Assembly (NCBI GenBank): GCA_003152315.1
Contig: PLZV01000003.1
Span: forward strand, 159 to 64,158
Length of the DNA stretch: 64,000 bases
From: Verrucomicrobiota bacterium
Lineage (GTDB): Bacteria; Verrucomicrobiota; Verrucomicrobiia; Palsa-1439
Direction of reading: 5' to 3'
The notes under the pieces were generated by a model. The model was not told where the DNA came from. It did no database searches and was given only the letters and a program-made list of their open reading frames with translations. A program made the translations under genes and the position numbers. Of this stretch, positions 8,144 to 18,900 are shown piece after piece; within the stretch, counting starts at the first letter, position 1; the number at the start of each line of letters is the position of its first letter.

Positions 8144-9091
8144 CTAGTCGGTATCGGTTGGCGGTTTCACGCCTTGGCTCATGAGCGATTTGGTGTAAAT
8201 CTCCCGTTTGCCGTCGGTCACCACGACATCGTCCGGCACGAGACCGTCCTTGATCTCGACGAAGCGGTCGTCCTCCGCGCCCGTCTGCACGTCTACGCGG
8301 CTGAACGAGTCGCCCGTCTGCACGAAAACGAATTTCTCGCCACCCGCTTCCTGGATCGCTTCCTTCGGCACGGACAGAACGCCCTCGTTGCGTGCGAGCA
8401 CGACCGCGACCTTGGAGAACATCTCCGGTTTGAGCTTGGCGTCCGGGTTCTTGACCGTGACCCATACTGGAAGCGTGCGCTTCTCGGAATCGAGTTCCGA
8501 GCCGATGAATGTGATTTTCCCCTCGAATGACTCGGTGGGATAACCGAGCACGCGGATGCGCGCCGTCTGGTCGAGCTTCACCTTGCCCACGTCCTCCTCG
8601 TACACCTCGGCCACGACGATCACCTGCGACAGATCAATAATGTGAAACAGTTCCTTGGTCGGATCAACCGACTCGCCGAGCGTGACCGGGCGGTCGTTGA
8701 TGACGCCACTCATAATGGCCTCAATTTTTACGATGGGTGGCGGATCACCTATCTGGCGCGACTGGATTTCGGCGAGCTTCTGTCCCTTCTCGACTTTGTC
8801 GCCGACCTTGGCGAAAAGACTCTCTATGCGCCCCTCGATGCGCGAGGTGACGTGCGCGTGAAGGTTGGGGTCGAGCTGCACCTTGCCGTTGAGAATCAGC
8901 ACGGTGTCGATGTCGCTTGATTCGGCCTTCGCGGTCTTCAAGCCGATGGCCGCCTGCTGTTCCTTGGTCAGCTTCACCGGCCCTCCTCCTCCCCCGCCGC
9001 CGACCTCGACAGCCGCGCCGTGCGGAAACGCCGGCCGCGCTCCCGCGACCAGCAGTGTCACTATGCTAAGAATAGCTGCGATGTGTTTCAT
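8144..9091 (-). CDS. RND periplasmic adaptor (CusB/CzcB family) lacking the alpha-hairpin
   Basis: A 315-residue membrane-fusion protein with a signal peptide, a poly-Gly linker (VGGGGGGG) and the first lipoyl half (VGDKVEKGQKLAEI). The second lipoyl half (IEAIMSGVINDRPVTLGESV), beta-barrel and membrane-proximal domain follow. In usual adaptors 60-100 residues of coiled-coil hairpin separate the two lipoyl halves; here only QSRQIGDPPPIVK intervenes, so the hairpin that docks on TolC is absent. It overlaps the outer-membrane factor gene by 4 bp (ATGA) and lies 24 bp before the pump gene. It should couple pump and channel, but docking must differ from the standard model. Confidence 0.88.
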   Translation of the reverse strand: MKHIAAILSIVTLLVAGARPAFPHGAAVEVGGGGGGGPVKLTKEQQAAIGLKTAKAESSDIDTVLILNGKVQLDPNLHAHVTSRIEGRIESLFAKVGDKVEKGQKLAEIQSRQIGDPPPIVKIEAIMSGVINDRPVTLGESVDPTKELFHIIDLSQVIVVAEVYEEDVGKVKLDQTARIRVLGYPTESFEGKITFIGSELDSEKRTLPVWVTVKNPDAKLKPEMFSKVAVVLARNEGVLSVPKEAIQEAGGEKFVFVQTGDSFSRVDVQTGAEDDRFVEIKDGLVPDDVVVTDGKREIYTKSLMSQGVKPPTDTD

Positions 9092-10377
9092 GGTTTCTTC
9101 ACCTCGGTTGATTGCCTGAATTTTATGGTGCTGGGGAAAATCCCGGCCGCGATGTCCAAATCGATCAGCCCTTCTTGGTATTCTCGCAGCGTGTCGATGT
9201 AAGAGGATTTCAGTTCGGCAAACTGTTGGCGCGATTGGATCACTTCGACAATGCTGACCTGCCCCTGCCGGTAGCCGTTCTCGACAAGTTTGACATTTTC
9301 CTCGGCGCGTTTCAGGATTTCTGGCGAGTAGGATTCCAACAACGGCGCAAGGGTCTTCACGCGCTGCTGGGCGTCCGCTAGTTCCTGAGCAATTTGAAGC
9401 TTGAGCGCCTCGACGCTCTTTTCCGCTCGGTCTTCGAAGGCCACGGTCTCGCGGATGCGCCCCTTCTTTCGATCAAACAACGGCAACGGAACGGTAAGCT
9501 TCAGTCCGACGAACTGATCCGTGGGTTGAGGCGGCGCACCGTCCACGACACTATGTTCGCTTTCATACGCCGCACCAATGCGCCAGTCCTCGAACCGTTC
9601 AGCCTTGGCGAGTCGCTGTTCCGCTTTGGCTGAGTCCACGTCCAGCCGGGCCGCAACAAAACCCGGCCGCCGTTGCAGCGCATTCTCCAGAGTGTACGCG
9701 GACAGGTCAGGCAGCGGCTGAAAGTCGAGTTTGCCCACCGCGACGAATTCATTATCAGCGGGTTTGCCCACAAGCTTGTTCAGTTCCAGCAGGTGACTGC
9801 GACGTTGTGTTTCCAGCACTGTCTCGCGCTGACGCGCCTGTTGCAACGCGATGTGGATCGCATTGACATCCTTCTCGGAAAGCTGACCACGCTCCACCGC
9901 GCCTTTGGTTGCCGCCAGCAATTCCTCGTTCAACCCGATCAGGAATTGCTGAAGTTTGATCTGTTCCTCGACTGCGAGAAATTCAGTAAACGCCCGTCGC
10001 ACCTCGCCCACGATGCGTCGCTCCAAGTCGGCAACCTCTGCCGCCGTGCGTTCAATCTCCACACGGGCTACGCCCTTTTGCGCACCGATGCGTCCGCTGA
10101 CACTGAACGGCTGGTTGATACCTACGGAAAGATTATGCTGGCCTTCGTCCCTGAACGTGTTGTCGAACCGTCCACCAAGTTCCAGTTCGGGATTGGGCCA
10201 CACACCCGCCTGCTCCAATCCTGCCCGTGTCTCCTCGATGCGCACGCGCGTCGCCGCCAATTCGCGATTGTTCGCCAGCGCGCTTTCCACCGCCGCATCC
10301 ACCGTGAGCGACTCCCGTGCGAGCACGGACACGCTCGTCAAGATCACTACTGCCATGATTAAGATTTGTTTTTTCAT
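9088..10377 (-). CDS. TolC-family outer-membrane efflux factor (CzcC-like)
   Basis: Start set at the ATG at 10377, giving 429 residues with a signal peptide (KKQILIMAVVILTSVSVLA) directly before RESLTVDAAVESALANNREL, the usual start of the mature OEP domain. Two long coiled-coil repeats typical of TolC channels follow (for example ELAATRVRIEETRAGLEQAG and, in the second half, EQRLAKAERFEDWRIGAAYE). No lipobox is seen. It forms the outer-membrane tunnel of the tripartite system, is first in the operon, and overlaps the adaptor start by 4 bp. The longer frame with 14 extra N-terminal residues would place non-signal sequence ahead of the signal peptide and was rejected. Confidence 0.9.
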   Translation of the reverse strand: MKKQILIMAVVILTSVSVLARESLTVDAAVESALANNRELAATRVRIEETRAGLEQAGVWPNPELELGGRFDNTFRDEGQHNLSVGINQPFSVSGRIGAQKGVARVEIERTAAEVADLERRIVGEVRRAFTEFLAVEEQIKLQQFLIGLNEELLAATKGAVERGQLSEKDVNAIHIALQQARQRETVLETQRRSHLLELNKLVGKPADNEFVAVGKLDFQPLPDLSAYTLENALQRRPGFVAARLDVDSAKAEQRLAKAERFEDWRIGAAYESEHSVVDGAPPQPTDQFVGLKLTVPLPLFDRKKGRIRETVAFEDRAEKSVEALKLQIAQELADAQQRVKTLAPLLESYSPEILKRAEENVKLVENGYRQGQVSIVEVIQSRQQFAELKSSYIDTLREYQEGLIDLDIAAGIFPSTIKFRQSTEVKKP

Positions 10378-10463
10378 TCTTGCCTTGAACCTTTTTGGAA
10401 ATGCGCAACACAACTCCACTGCGGGAGTGCAACACAGGTGTGACTCAGTCCGAAACCGAGCCT

Positions 10464-10883
10464 TTAGGCAAGACAGGGGGGTGAACGAGGTGAGAGCGAA
10501 CTGACCAAAAGAAATTCAGGCGGCGTTACGCCAGGCGGTCCATGGTCATACGTCAGACCTGCGCGCGGCACGGTCACAGCGGAATCCGTCGCAAGAATAG
10601 CAACCGCCACTTGGAAAGCCCAGCCCACAGCGGGAATTTGAATGGTCGTCTGTGTGGAAGGAACGATGCTCTTGAGGCTGGCGCAACAATCCGCCTTGCC
10701 GCAGTCATCGTGATGCGAATCCGCGTCGCCGGTATGATGGGATGCTGGCTCGGCCTGCTCATGGCCGCGCCCCAGCATCTGTTCGGCTGCGCACGCGAAA
10801 TTCGCTGCGAAAAACAGCAGTGCAACTGTCGCGGACATTATCCGCAACACGTTTTGCCCTGCCGTTGCCTTTCCAGACATCAT
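10464..10883 (-). CDS. Secreted or membrane-anchored His/Cys-rich small protein upstream of efflux genes
   Basis: A 139-residue protein with an N-terminal hydrophobic signal (IMSATVALLFFAANFACA), then a metal-ligand-rich patch (HHTGDADSHHDDCGKADCCA). A second hydrophobic stretch (AVGWAFQVAVAILATDSAV) is followed by a Pro-rich tail. No named family is recognised. Short proteins with a signal, a His/Cys patch and a late membrane segment commonly open heavy-metal efflux operons, and this gene lies 86 bp upstream of the outer-membrane factor on the same strand. A periplasmic metal-binding or sensing accessory is the best inference. It could equally be a regulatory leader protein. Confidence 0.6.
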   Translation of the reverse strand: MMSGKATAGQNVLRIMSATVALLFFAANFACAAEQMLGRGHEQAEPASHHTGDADSHHDDCGKADCCASLKSIVPSTQTTIQIPAVGWAFQVAVAILATDSAVTVPRAGLTYDHGPPGVTPPEFLLVSSLSPRSPPCLA

Positions 10884-11043
10884 TAGTAAGTGTATTCTCC
10901 GAGGTTCAGACAGTCAACCTAAGGCTCAACGGCGCAAGATCCGATAAATCCTGACGGGCAAGAATTCCCATCCCCGTCCCCGACAAATGAGAGAAGCCTC
11001 CTCCGCCAAAGCCGAAGGGACTTCTTCCCAACCAACACCATTC

Positions 11044-11457
11044 CTACTGACCCTTTTCCTTCTTCTCCATCCCTGGCGTCGGTTTGGCAGGCACGGTTGT
11101 CGCGCAGCAGAATGCAGAATTATCACCGCACATACTGCACGTGTGAACCCAGCCCTGCTTGAGCGTCATCTTGCCACCGCAACCAGGGCAACCGTGAACA
11201 GTCTCGACTCTCGTCACTTCCTGCATGCCGCCGGACCGTCCACGCCAGACTTGCTCCTTCTTCATGACGGTCACGGATTTACACATACTGCAAGCCATGG
11301 AGACGGTGGTGCCCGCCGGTAGCGCATCGAAATCCGCTTGGCTCTTGACCTGTGTTTGCTTCTGAACATCGCCCTTGTCAGGCTCTTCAGCCCAGATCGC
11401 GGTCGCCAAGAATGTCACACTCACGAGTGCAAGTAGTCGGACAATTTGCTTCTTCAT
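11044..11457 (-). CDS. Secreted Cys-rich protein, paralogue 1 of 3
   Basis: 137 residues: a signal peptide (KKQIVRLLALVSVTFLATAI, then WAEEP) and three cysteine centres, CSMCKSVTVMKK, HGCPGCGGKMT and HTCSMCGD with FCCAT close behind. The arrangement of C-x2-C pairs is rubredoxin/zinc-ribbon-like. The tail PGMEKKEKGQ is charged. It shares its whole layout with the genes at 11540-11956 and 12055-12393, so the three form a tandem family. I recognise no named domain. Export plus six or more Cys suggests binding of Zn, Cu or another soft metal in the periplasm, which agrees with the neighbouring efflux operon. Whether the cysteines are thiol or disulfide is unknown. Confidence 0.72.
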   Translation of the reverse strand: MKKQIVRLLALVSVTFLATAIWAEEPDKGDVQKQTQVKSQADFDALPAGTTVSMACSMCKSVTVMKKEQVWRGRSGGMQEVTRVETVHGCPGCGGKMTLKQGWVHTCSMCGDNSAFCCATTVPAKPTPGMEKKEKGQ

Positions 11458-11539
11458 CTTACCTCCGGTTTGTTGGTCCTTTTCTTACGTTTCTCCTCAA
11501 GCTCTCGCAGGCAGATCAGGTAAAGAGGCTCCCCAATGA

Positions 11540-11956
11540 TTACGGCCTCTTACCTTCCATCCCTGGGGTTGACTTGCCCGGTGTAGTCGCACAGCAAAAC
11601 GCGCCCGCGCCGCACATGCTGCACGTGTGAACCATCTTCGTCTGCTTCAATTCCGTGGTCATTTTGCCGCCACATCCGGGACATTGATCGACCTGCAGTG
11701 CCTCCTCGACAGTCCCATGCCCGGGTTTGGTAGTGATATTCTCCTTAACGATCATGGTCACAGACTTGCACTTGGGACAGGACATCGCGATGGTCGCATT
11801 GCCGGGAAGCGCAGCGAAATCGTTTGTTGTCTGGACGTGCGTTAGCGTATTCCACGGTTTGGTGCTTTGGCTCGCATCTTGAGCGTACACAACCTTTGCG
11901 GCGGAGACGGTCAGCAAGGCCGCCGTCATCACTGTAATCAGTTTGTTCATTCGCAT
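11540..11956 (-). CDS. Secreted Cys-rich protein, paralogue 2 of 3
   Basis: 138 residues with a signal peptide (LITVMTAALLTVSAAKVVYA) and the same cysteine centres as its neighbour: CPKCKSVTMIVK, DQCPGCGGKMTTELKQTK, HTCSMCGAG and FCCATTPGK. The phrase TTKPGHGTVEEA is shared with paralogue 3, and the PGMEGK tail with paralogue 1, so it bridges the other two. It starts 83 bp upstream of paralogue 1 on the same strand and is probably co-transcribed. Function is unknown; a periplasmic metal-binding role is inferred from the cysteine pairs and the cluster. Confidence 0.72.
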   Translation of the reverse strand: MRMNKLITVMTAALLTVSAAKVVYAQDASQSTKPWNTLTHVQTTNDFAALPGNATIAMSCPKCKSVTMIVKENITTKPGHGTVEEALQVDQCPGCGGKMTTELKQTKMVHTCSMCGAGAFCCATTPGKSTPGMEGKRP

Positions 11957-12054
11957 CTCCTTTGGATAACTACCTTTTTCATTGTTCCTACTCTTCTGCT
12001 TTTGCAGTTATTTGTTAAATGGCTCGCCGCAGTTTGAACGGTGTCCGTTCCCGG

Positions 12055-12393
12055 TCAGGCCCCGCAGCAATGATAGGCGCAGGTGTGGACGTATTTGGTC
12101 TGCTTTAATTCCGTGGCCAGCTTGGCGCCGCAACCGGGGCATTGGTCTACGTTCACTGTCGCCTGGATCGTGCCATGGCCCGGTTTAGTGGTGACTTGTT
12201 CATTGATCGTCAACGGAACCTTGCATTTGGAGCACATCCGCTCGATTGTAAATATGTTCGGCTCAATTTTGGACGCGGGAGCTTGGTTCGCGCTGAGCCA
12301 CGGCTTGGTGCTGTAAGCGGTTCCATCCTGGGCGGCGTTCGCGGCTATGGCGGCGAAGGCGATTACTGCAACGATGCTGAGTACCTTATTCAT
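12055..12393 (-). CDS. Secreted Cys-rich protein, paralogue 3 of 3 (short form)
   Basis: 112 residues, with a signal peptide (NKVLSIVAVIAFAAIAANA) and centres MCSKCKVPL, DQCPGCGAKLATELKQTK and HTCAYHCCGA. The last centre is altered: CSMCG is replaced by CAYHCC, which brings in a histidine, and the C-terminal extension of the other two is missing. It shares TKPWLSANQ / TKPWNTL phrases with paralogue 2. It is the first gene of the minus-strand run and lies 98 bp ahead of paralogue 2. The changed last centre may bind a different metal, or be relaxed. Confidence 0.7.
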   Translation of the reverse strand: MNKVLSIVAVIAFAAIAANAAQDGTAYSTKPWLSANQAPASKIEPNIFTIERMCSKCKVPLTINEQVTTKPGHGTIQATVNVDQCPGCGAKLATELKQTKYVHTCAYHCCGA

Positions 12394-12933
12394 GACAACT
12401 TCCTTTCGTGACGCCGATGGGGTGCTACGGCTTCACCAAGTAATACGTCAACGGTCAGAAAGACCCTCGCGGGAAAAGACAGGTAGAGCACCCGCGCCAG
12501 GACTAACATAGATCCGCTTGATTTGTTCATCGTAGGCGAAGCGCTGGAGTTGAGGAGGCGGTCGTGTTGCAATGTTTTGTTGCAATGTCGCGGCTGGATT
12601 TGAGTGGCTTCAGGCAAACGCGAGCAAACTCCCAACCTGCAGAAAACCCCGATGTTTATTGGTTTTGTTCACTCCAGTAAAGGTGAGCGAACAGAGGCTA
12701 AAACTGTCGGCAGGAATTAGAAATCCCCTCGTCTCAAAAGACACCGTCGCCCCACCTGAACTTGGCAACCCGTTTATTGCCAGTTCAAAGATGTAGGCCC
12801 ACGTGCCATATATCGGGGATATACATGCTTCGGTAGAGCCCTTCAACGCAGATTGCCAAGTCGTGAACGCGGTTTGGGCTGTTTCGTTCTCACGGCTGCA
12901 CGCCTATATCGATACTCTTTATGCCACCAGCCC
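12394..12933. other. Gene-poor gap with repeat copy A
   Basis: This 540-bp stretch separates the Cys-rich gene set from the giant gene. Its centre is the direct repeat at 12564-12726. To the right of the repeat, an open minus-strand frame (up to 12846) shows protein-like composition but no recognisable family or ribosome site. No promoter or RNA gene was recognised. Confidence 0.5.
12564..12726 (-). repeat. Dispersed direct repeat, copy A (inner)
   Basis: 163 bp that closely match 22663-22826 in the same orientation, with scattered substitutions. On the plus strand it begins with two copies of GTTGCAATGT three bases apart. On the minus strand it opens with GGATTTCTAATTCC, the same core that in copy B is the anticodon loop of a tRNA-Arg. 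No transposase is present in or next to it. Confidence 0.8.
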
Positions 12934-15900
12934 CTACGGGACAAGCCGCACCCGGTAGAAGCGAGAAGGGGAATTCGTTGCACCTCCGACGTCCAGGTAA
13001 TTGGTGATCATGTCGCCTGATCCGGGGAGTATTAACGCGAGGCCGATATCGCTAAAGTTGCCGCCGCTGCCGAAAGTGTCGCTGGCCTGCACGGCATTTG
13101 TCCTCCCCCCACCTGCCCGCCAAACAATGCTCAGATCATTGCCTTGCGGAACGAGCGAGACAATCCGGAAAACCGAAGCGGGGTTGGTCGGGTTCAATCC
13201 AGCCAGATACTTATTGAGGTTGTTCTGGCCCGTGCCATCGGCATCGCAAATCGCACAGGAATGGTCGTTGGTCTGGCTGGTGGGATGCCCAAAATACTGT
13301 TGTGACCATAAGTCAGGGATGCCGTCACCATCGCTGTCAGCCGCCGGTGCATTCGTGGATTGGCCCAGTTTGATTCGGTAGAAGACGCTGGGGACCGCGG
13401 CGCCGCCGCTGTCTTTGACCCATTGGACGGCAGCGTTGCCGGGAATGTCGGTGACGATGTCCGTCCAAGGACCGCCGATGAAGTCACAGCGTTCCAGCGA
13501 GTAATACTTTCCGCCGACAGACGTGAAAAACACGCGCGTATCACTTCCCGACGAGTTGATCGCCACGATTCGCAATGCTGAACGGGAGTCGGTTGGATCG
13601 GTCCCGGCCAGAAACTCCACCCAGTTATTTTGACCGTCACCGTCGGCATCGGCCATTGCGGCCGCTTGTGGGCAATTGGTACAGCCAAAATACTGCATCC
13701 GCCACTGCTCCCACGCCAGCGAACTGACGACCAAGCTGACTGAACGGTTGGTTGTGCCGATCCCATTGGCCAGATTCGTGAACGTGACGGTGTCCGTATA
13801 GCTGCCGGGAACCAGATCGCTGGCGGTGCCGTTAACGCTTACGGTGATGTTCGTGCTGGTACCCGGGGATAGCACGCCGCCGGCTGAAGAGAGGCTCAAC
13901 CAACCAGCCGCGTTTGTCACTGCCCAACTCAGACTGCCCATCCCGGTGTTGGTGACCGCGTATACTTGCGAGGCCGGAAGGAACGGTCCCCCCACCGAAC
14001 CGGTGGAACTCAGGCCGGCGCCGGGCATAGCGGAGAGAATGCCGACGCCTTGCACCACGAATTGCACGCTCTTGCCGGAGTGACCGATGCCGTCACTGGC
14101 CACCAGCACCACATTTGTAGCCGCTTGAAGAACCGTGACCGCCCCGGTCCACACGCCGGCAGCGAAGCTGCCCGAATTCGTGGGCGTCATCGCCAAAGCG
14201 GCTCCGCTCCCCGACTTGATCATATCCAAAGACCAACTACCAAAGGAGCGCATGGCAACACCACCGGCCAGGGAACTCTTGTTCGTGTAACTGAGCGAAT
14301 TCAAGAGAGTCACGCCGTCCGTGTCGTACAGACTGCATTGCACCGATATCGGCGACGTGAACCGCACGACTGCCTTGTACCATTTGTTTAGCTGCCAGGT
14401 CTGATTCGTTATCACCACGTTGGTGAATTGATAACCCAAATTCTGATCAATCATGATTTGACCGGAGTTTGGCGCAGCCACAAACGACCAGGCGCCTGTC
14501 GACGATGCGGCAAATCCAAGATAGGCCCGGCCAGCGGTGCCGGAAGGTCGAATCCACCACGAGAGTTCGTTCCCCACATCGCCCAGTCGAACGTCTGTCC
14601 GATATGCCCAATCCGGATCGCGCAACCCGAAGTTGCCATCGTGGGCGAAAGCGGCGGACAGTGTCCCGGCATTGCCAAGCAACACCCACGGGGCATGCGG
14701 CCAAACTCCGCTCTCAAAATCTTCCACCACACTGGTGACGCCATCCGCCGAAGCCGTAAGACCCACCGGGCCCGTGAAGCTCGTCACGGTATTGTTTCCC
14801 GCATCCTGCGCAGTGACGGCGACAGAGAACGGGATGCTCTGCGATTGCGGCGAAGGCACAGTGCTCCATGCGAAATGGTCGAGTGGACCGACCTGTACAG
14901 TGAAGGGATTGCTCAGGCCGATATGGCCGGAGCCGTCGGTGGCAACCAGCCGCACGTTCGTCAACGGGTTGGTGATTGTGACGCTGCCGGTCCACTGTCC
15001 CGCACTAAACGTCCCCGAGTTTGCAGGCGAGATCAAAACGGCGCCGAGGGTACTTGTCGCGGTCAACGAAACAAAGCCCGCAAATCCCGTGAAGATTCCG
15101 TTCGTGGCGTCTCGTGCGGTAATCGTCACAGTGATGGGCACTGCCGCTGTCTGCGGGCTGGCAACTGCGGAGAATGAGAAATGGTTCAACGGCAGGAGGA
15201 TCGTCAAACTGGCGCTCCGGATTACGCTGCCGCTGCCGTTCGTAAGATTGGTGATGGCCACAGTGTCGGAGTAACTCCCAATTCCCAGAGCACTTGCATT
15301 TGAATTAATCGAAACTGTCACAGTTGTGCCTTCACCCACACCCAAAGTCCCACTCGTGGCCGACAGACTCAGCCAGCTTTGGCTGTTGTTCGCCGACCAA
15401 CTCAACCCCGCGCTGCCACTATTCGTCAATGAGTACACCTGGCTGGCCGGACTAAATGGTCCCCCGATAAATCCACTGGAAGCCAGCCCCGCCGCCGGTG
15501 TGACCGTGAGGATTGCGGCCGGCGTGACCGTCAGGGACACACCGCGGGTGGTGTTGCCCAATCCGTTTACAAGATTGTTGAAGACGACGCTGTCGGTGTA
15601 ACTGCCCGCCCACAGGTTATTCGCATTGCTATTGATCGAAACCGTCACTGTCGTGCTGCCACCCCCCGAAAGGGAACCGCTGGTGGCAGACAATGTCAGC
15701 CAGTTATTGCTGTTGCTCGCGGTCCAATTCAGCGTCGCGGTGCCGGTATTGCTCACCGTGTAGTTCTGGCTCAATGGAGCGAATGGTCCGGTTTGCGGTC
15801 CCGTCGAGTTCAGTCCGCTACTCGGTGTCACAGCAAGATTGGCTGGTAGAGTAATCGTCAACGTCACGCCGCGCTGCGTTGTCCCGTAGCCATAGGTGAG

Positions 15901-18900
15901 ATTGGTAAATGTAATCGTGTCTGCATAGGTACCAACCGCCAGGCCGTTGGCACTGGAATTGATCGTGGCGTCGACCGTCGTGCTGGCTCCCGGGGCCAGT
16001 GTTCCACCGGTGGCCGACAAACTGACCCAGGGGGCCATGTTCGTTGCTGACCAGTTAAGTGCCAATACGCCGCTGTTGGTCAGTGTGTATGTCTGGTTCA
16101 CCGGGCTGAATGGTCCGCCGATCAAACCTGCGGAAACCAGGCCCGTGGTGGGGGTGACAATCAACGACCCCGCCGCATCAACGCTGGTCACTGCAGTGGC
16201 AACATTGTTAGACGGGTTGGGATCCGCCCCGCTCGAAACAATCGCGGCGATGTTGGTAAGAACGGTGGGCTGCGGCGGGAGCACTACCACATTGATTGTT
16301 GCATTGCCTCCCGCGTTGATCGCGCCGAGACCGGCAGTAACCACGCCATTTGACTGGCTCCAAGTTCCCTGGGACACATTCGCCGAGACGAACGTCGCGT
16401 CTGACGGCAGGCGATCCAGAACCTGCGCGTTGACGACCGCGCTGGGGCCGCCGTTGGTGGCGGTGATCGTGTACGTCAGATAGCTTCCCGTGCCAACAGG
16501 CGCCGGCGAAACAGATTGGGTGAGGGCGAGGTCCGCCGGAAGCCCAACCCCTTGGGAAATCCAGCGCACCCCATTGCCGATCGTGACGAACACGTTGTTG
16601 CCGTCGCGAGACACGCGCACGCGACCGGCTGAGAAGCTTGAGTTATTGGGGGCCCAGCCAAATGAATAACCGCAATCGTAGCGCGTGACTTCCGCGAGTG
16701 TATGGGTTTCGTAGACGCGCAAGTAGGTGGTGGGAATCCACGGCAGATAGACCAGATCGGCCTGCGGATGATAGCCAACACCCAGCGGGCCCTCGGAAAA
16801 GTAAGCGCCCAGAACAGCGACCCGGGTCAGAGTGGCATCGAAAATCGGCATCCCGAAATAGGCTGGCGTCGCAAACTGCGTGCCGTCGCGATTCACACCG
16901 ATATCGAACGGCTCGGTCATGCCGGAATGAACCGTCACGGTTTGGGTCGCAACATCATACCGGTCGAACGATCCGGGATCCATGTGGGTCTCCGCCCGTC
17001 CGATCGTGCGTCCGTCACCGCTGCTGGTAAGCATGTCCGCTGTGCCGCCCCCAACGAGCGTATATTGGTTGGTAGCCGGGTCAAATCGCAGTAACGGTCC
17101 GGCGGCAAAATACTGGCCCACGGAGCTAACCAAAGCCGCGTTGTCATTCCCGAAGGCTACGCACCAACTGCCAGCTCCTGCTCCGGGCGGATACTCAGAT
17201 TTTCGAATGTTGCCACTCGGGAGATCCACGACGTAGACCCAGAGCGCGTTGGTTCCAATCACGTTGTCCGCTACGACCAATGTATTGTTGTCGGGCGAGA
17301 TGTCGATTCCGATAAGGTTGCTTCCAAAGATAAACGGCGATAGAAACGCCCCGGCGTTGAGGTCATAGCGCAGTACCTGGTTGCCAGCGGTAATGTACAA
17401 AAGACCGCGCGCTGAATCGGACACCATGTCCACGCGATTGGTGGCAGGGATGAATGTGTTTGACGCTGGACGCACCACGTAGAATGCGTTGCTTTGGCCT
17501 GTGTGACCGAATCCATCGTCCACAGTGATCGTCAGATTCGCGAGAGTAAAGGTGTTCACAGTTATGAAGCCGGTCCATTGTCCGGCCGTGAACGCGCCTG
17601 TGTTTGTCGGCGAAAGGGAAACACCTCCGACACTGCTCGTGGCGCTCACGGTAACGGCATTTGTGAACGACGTGAAGATCCCATTCGTAGCGTCACGCGC
17701 TGTGATCATGACTGTAAAGGGCACCGCCGAGGTCTGTGGGTTGGCGATCGCGGATAGCGTGAAATGGTCAGGCGCGGGCCCGACGGAGAGTCGCATGAAG
17801 CGGCTGGTGTTGCCGAAGCCATTGGAAAGATTGGCGAACGCCACACTGTCGAAATAGTAGCCGCTGGTCAAGCCGTTGGCGCTAGCGTTGATCGAGGCCG
17901 TAACGCCGACGCCGGCACCCGGGGACAGCATCCCACTTGTGGCCGACAGGCTCACCCATTGGCTCGCATTTGTCGCTGACCAAGCCAGGGCCACATTGCC
18001 TGTATTGGTCAACGTATACAATTGACTCGGCAGGCTGAATGGCCCACCGATCGGCCCACGAGACGTTAGCCCGTTAGTGGGCGTGACCGATAAATAGGGG
18101 ACTCCGTACACGGTCAGGTCCACTCCGCGGCTGGTGTTGCCGATTCCGTTCGTGAGATTCGCAAATGTGACGGTGCCGTGGTAACTCCCGAGGGCGAAAG
18201 CGGCGGCATTCGAATTGATCGAGATCGATACGGTACTGCTCTGGCCAATCGCCAACGTTCCATTCGTGGGGGACAGACTCAGCCAGTTCTGCCCACTGCT
18301 GGCGGACCAATTCAAGAGCGAGCTTCCGTTATTGGTCAGCGTATACGTCTGGCTCGACGGGCTGAACGGCCCGCCCACCTTACCGGCGGAGACAAGGGAC
18401 GTTCCCGGCGTGACACTCATCGCCGCAATCCCTTGCACCGCGGTAATCGCCTGGACGGTATTGTTGTTAGGGTTGGGATCCGCGGCACTTGACGTGAGTG
18501 CCGCGACGTTCGTGAGGATGGCCTCGGCAGACTGGACAATCACGACGTTCACTGTCGCGGAGGCGCCGCCGGCCAGCGCGCCGAGCGCACACGAGACCAA
18601 TCCATTTGAGAGACTGTACGAACCTTGCGAAGTGGTTGCCGAAACGAAGGTGACGCCGGGCGGGAGAAGGTCAAACAATTGCGCATCCGGGACTCCGTTC
18701 GGGCCGTTGTTGCTCACCGTGATGGTGTACGTCAGGTTACTTGCCACGCCAACCGGGTCGGGTGAGTCGAGCATGGACACGACGAGGTCCGCTGGTGGAG
18801 CGGTTCCACGCGAAATCCAGCGCACACCCCCACCAACGCTGACGAACACATCGTTGCCATCCGCCGAAGTTCGTACACGCCCTCCCTGATAGGTCGCCCC

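Noticed and set aside
7742-8530. 262-codon plus-strand frame opposite the RND pump and adaptor junction
   Set aside because: Both minus-strand products are certain; the plus frame is a GC-driven shadow rich in Arg and His.
10884-11043. Possible small gene on the minus strand reading through 10926-11126
   Set aside because: No ribosome site, no sensible hydrophobic or folded pattern, and it runs into the end of a real gene; treated as a spacer.
12610-12846. Minus-strand 78-codon frame over repeat copy A
   Set aside because: Half of it is the dispersed repeat itself, there is no ribosome site, and the matching stretch at copy B is not open, so it is not a conserved protein.
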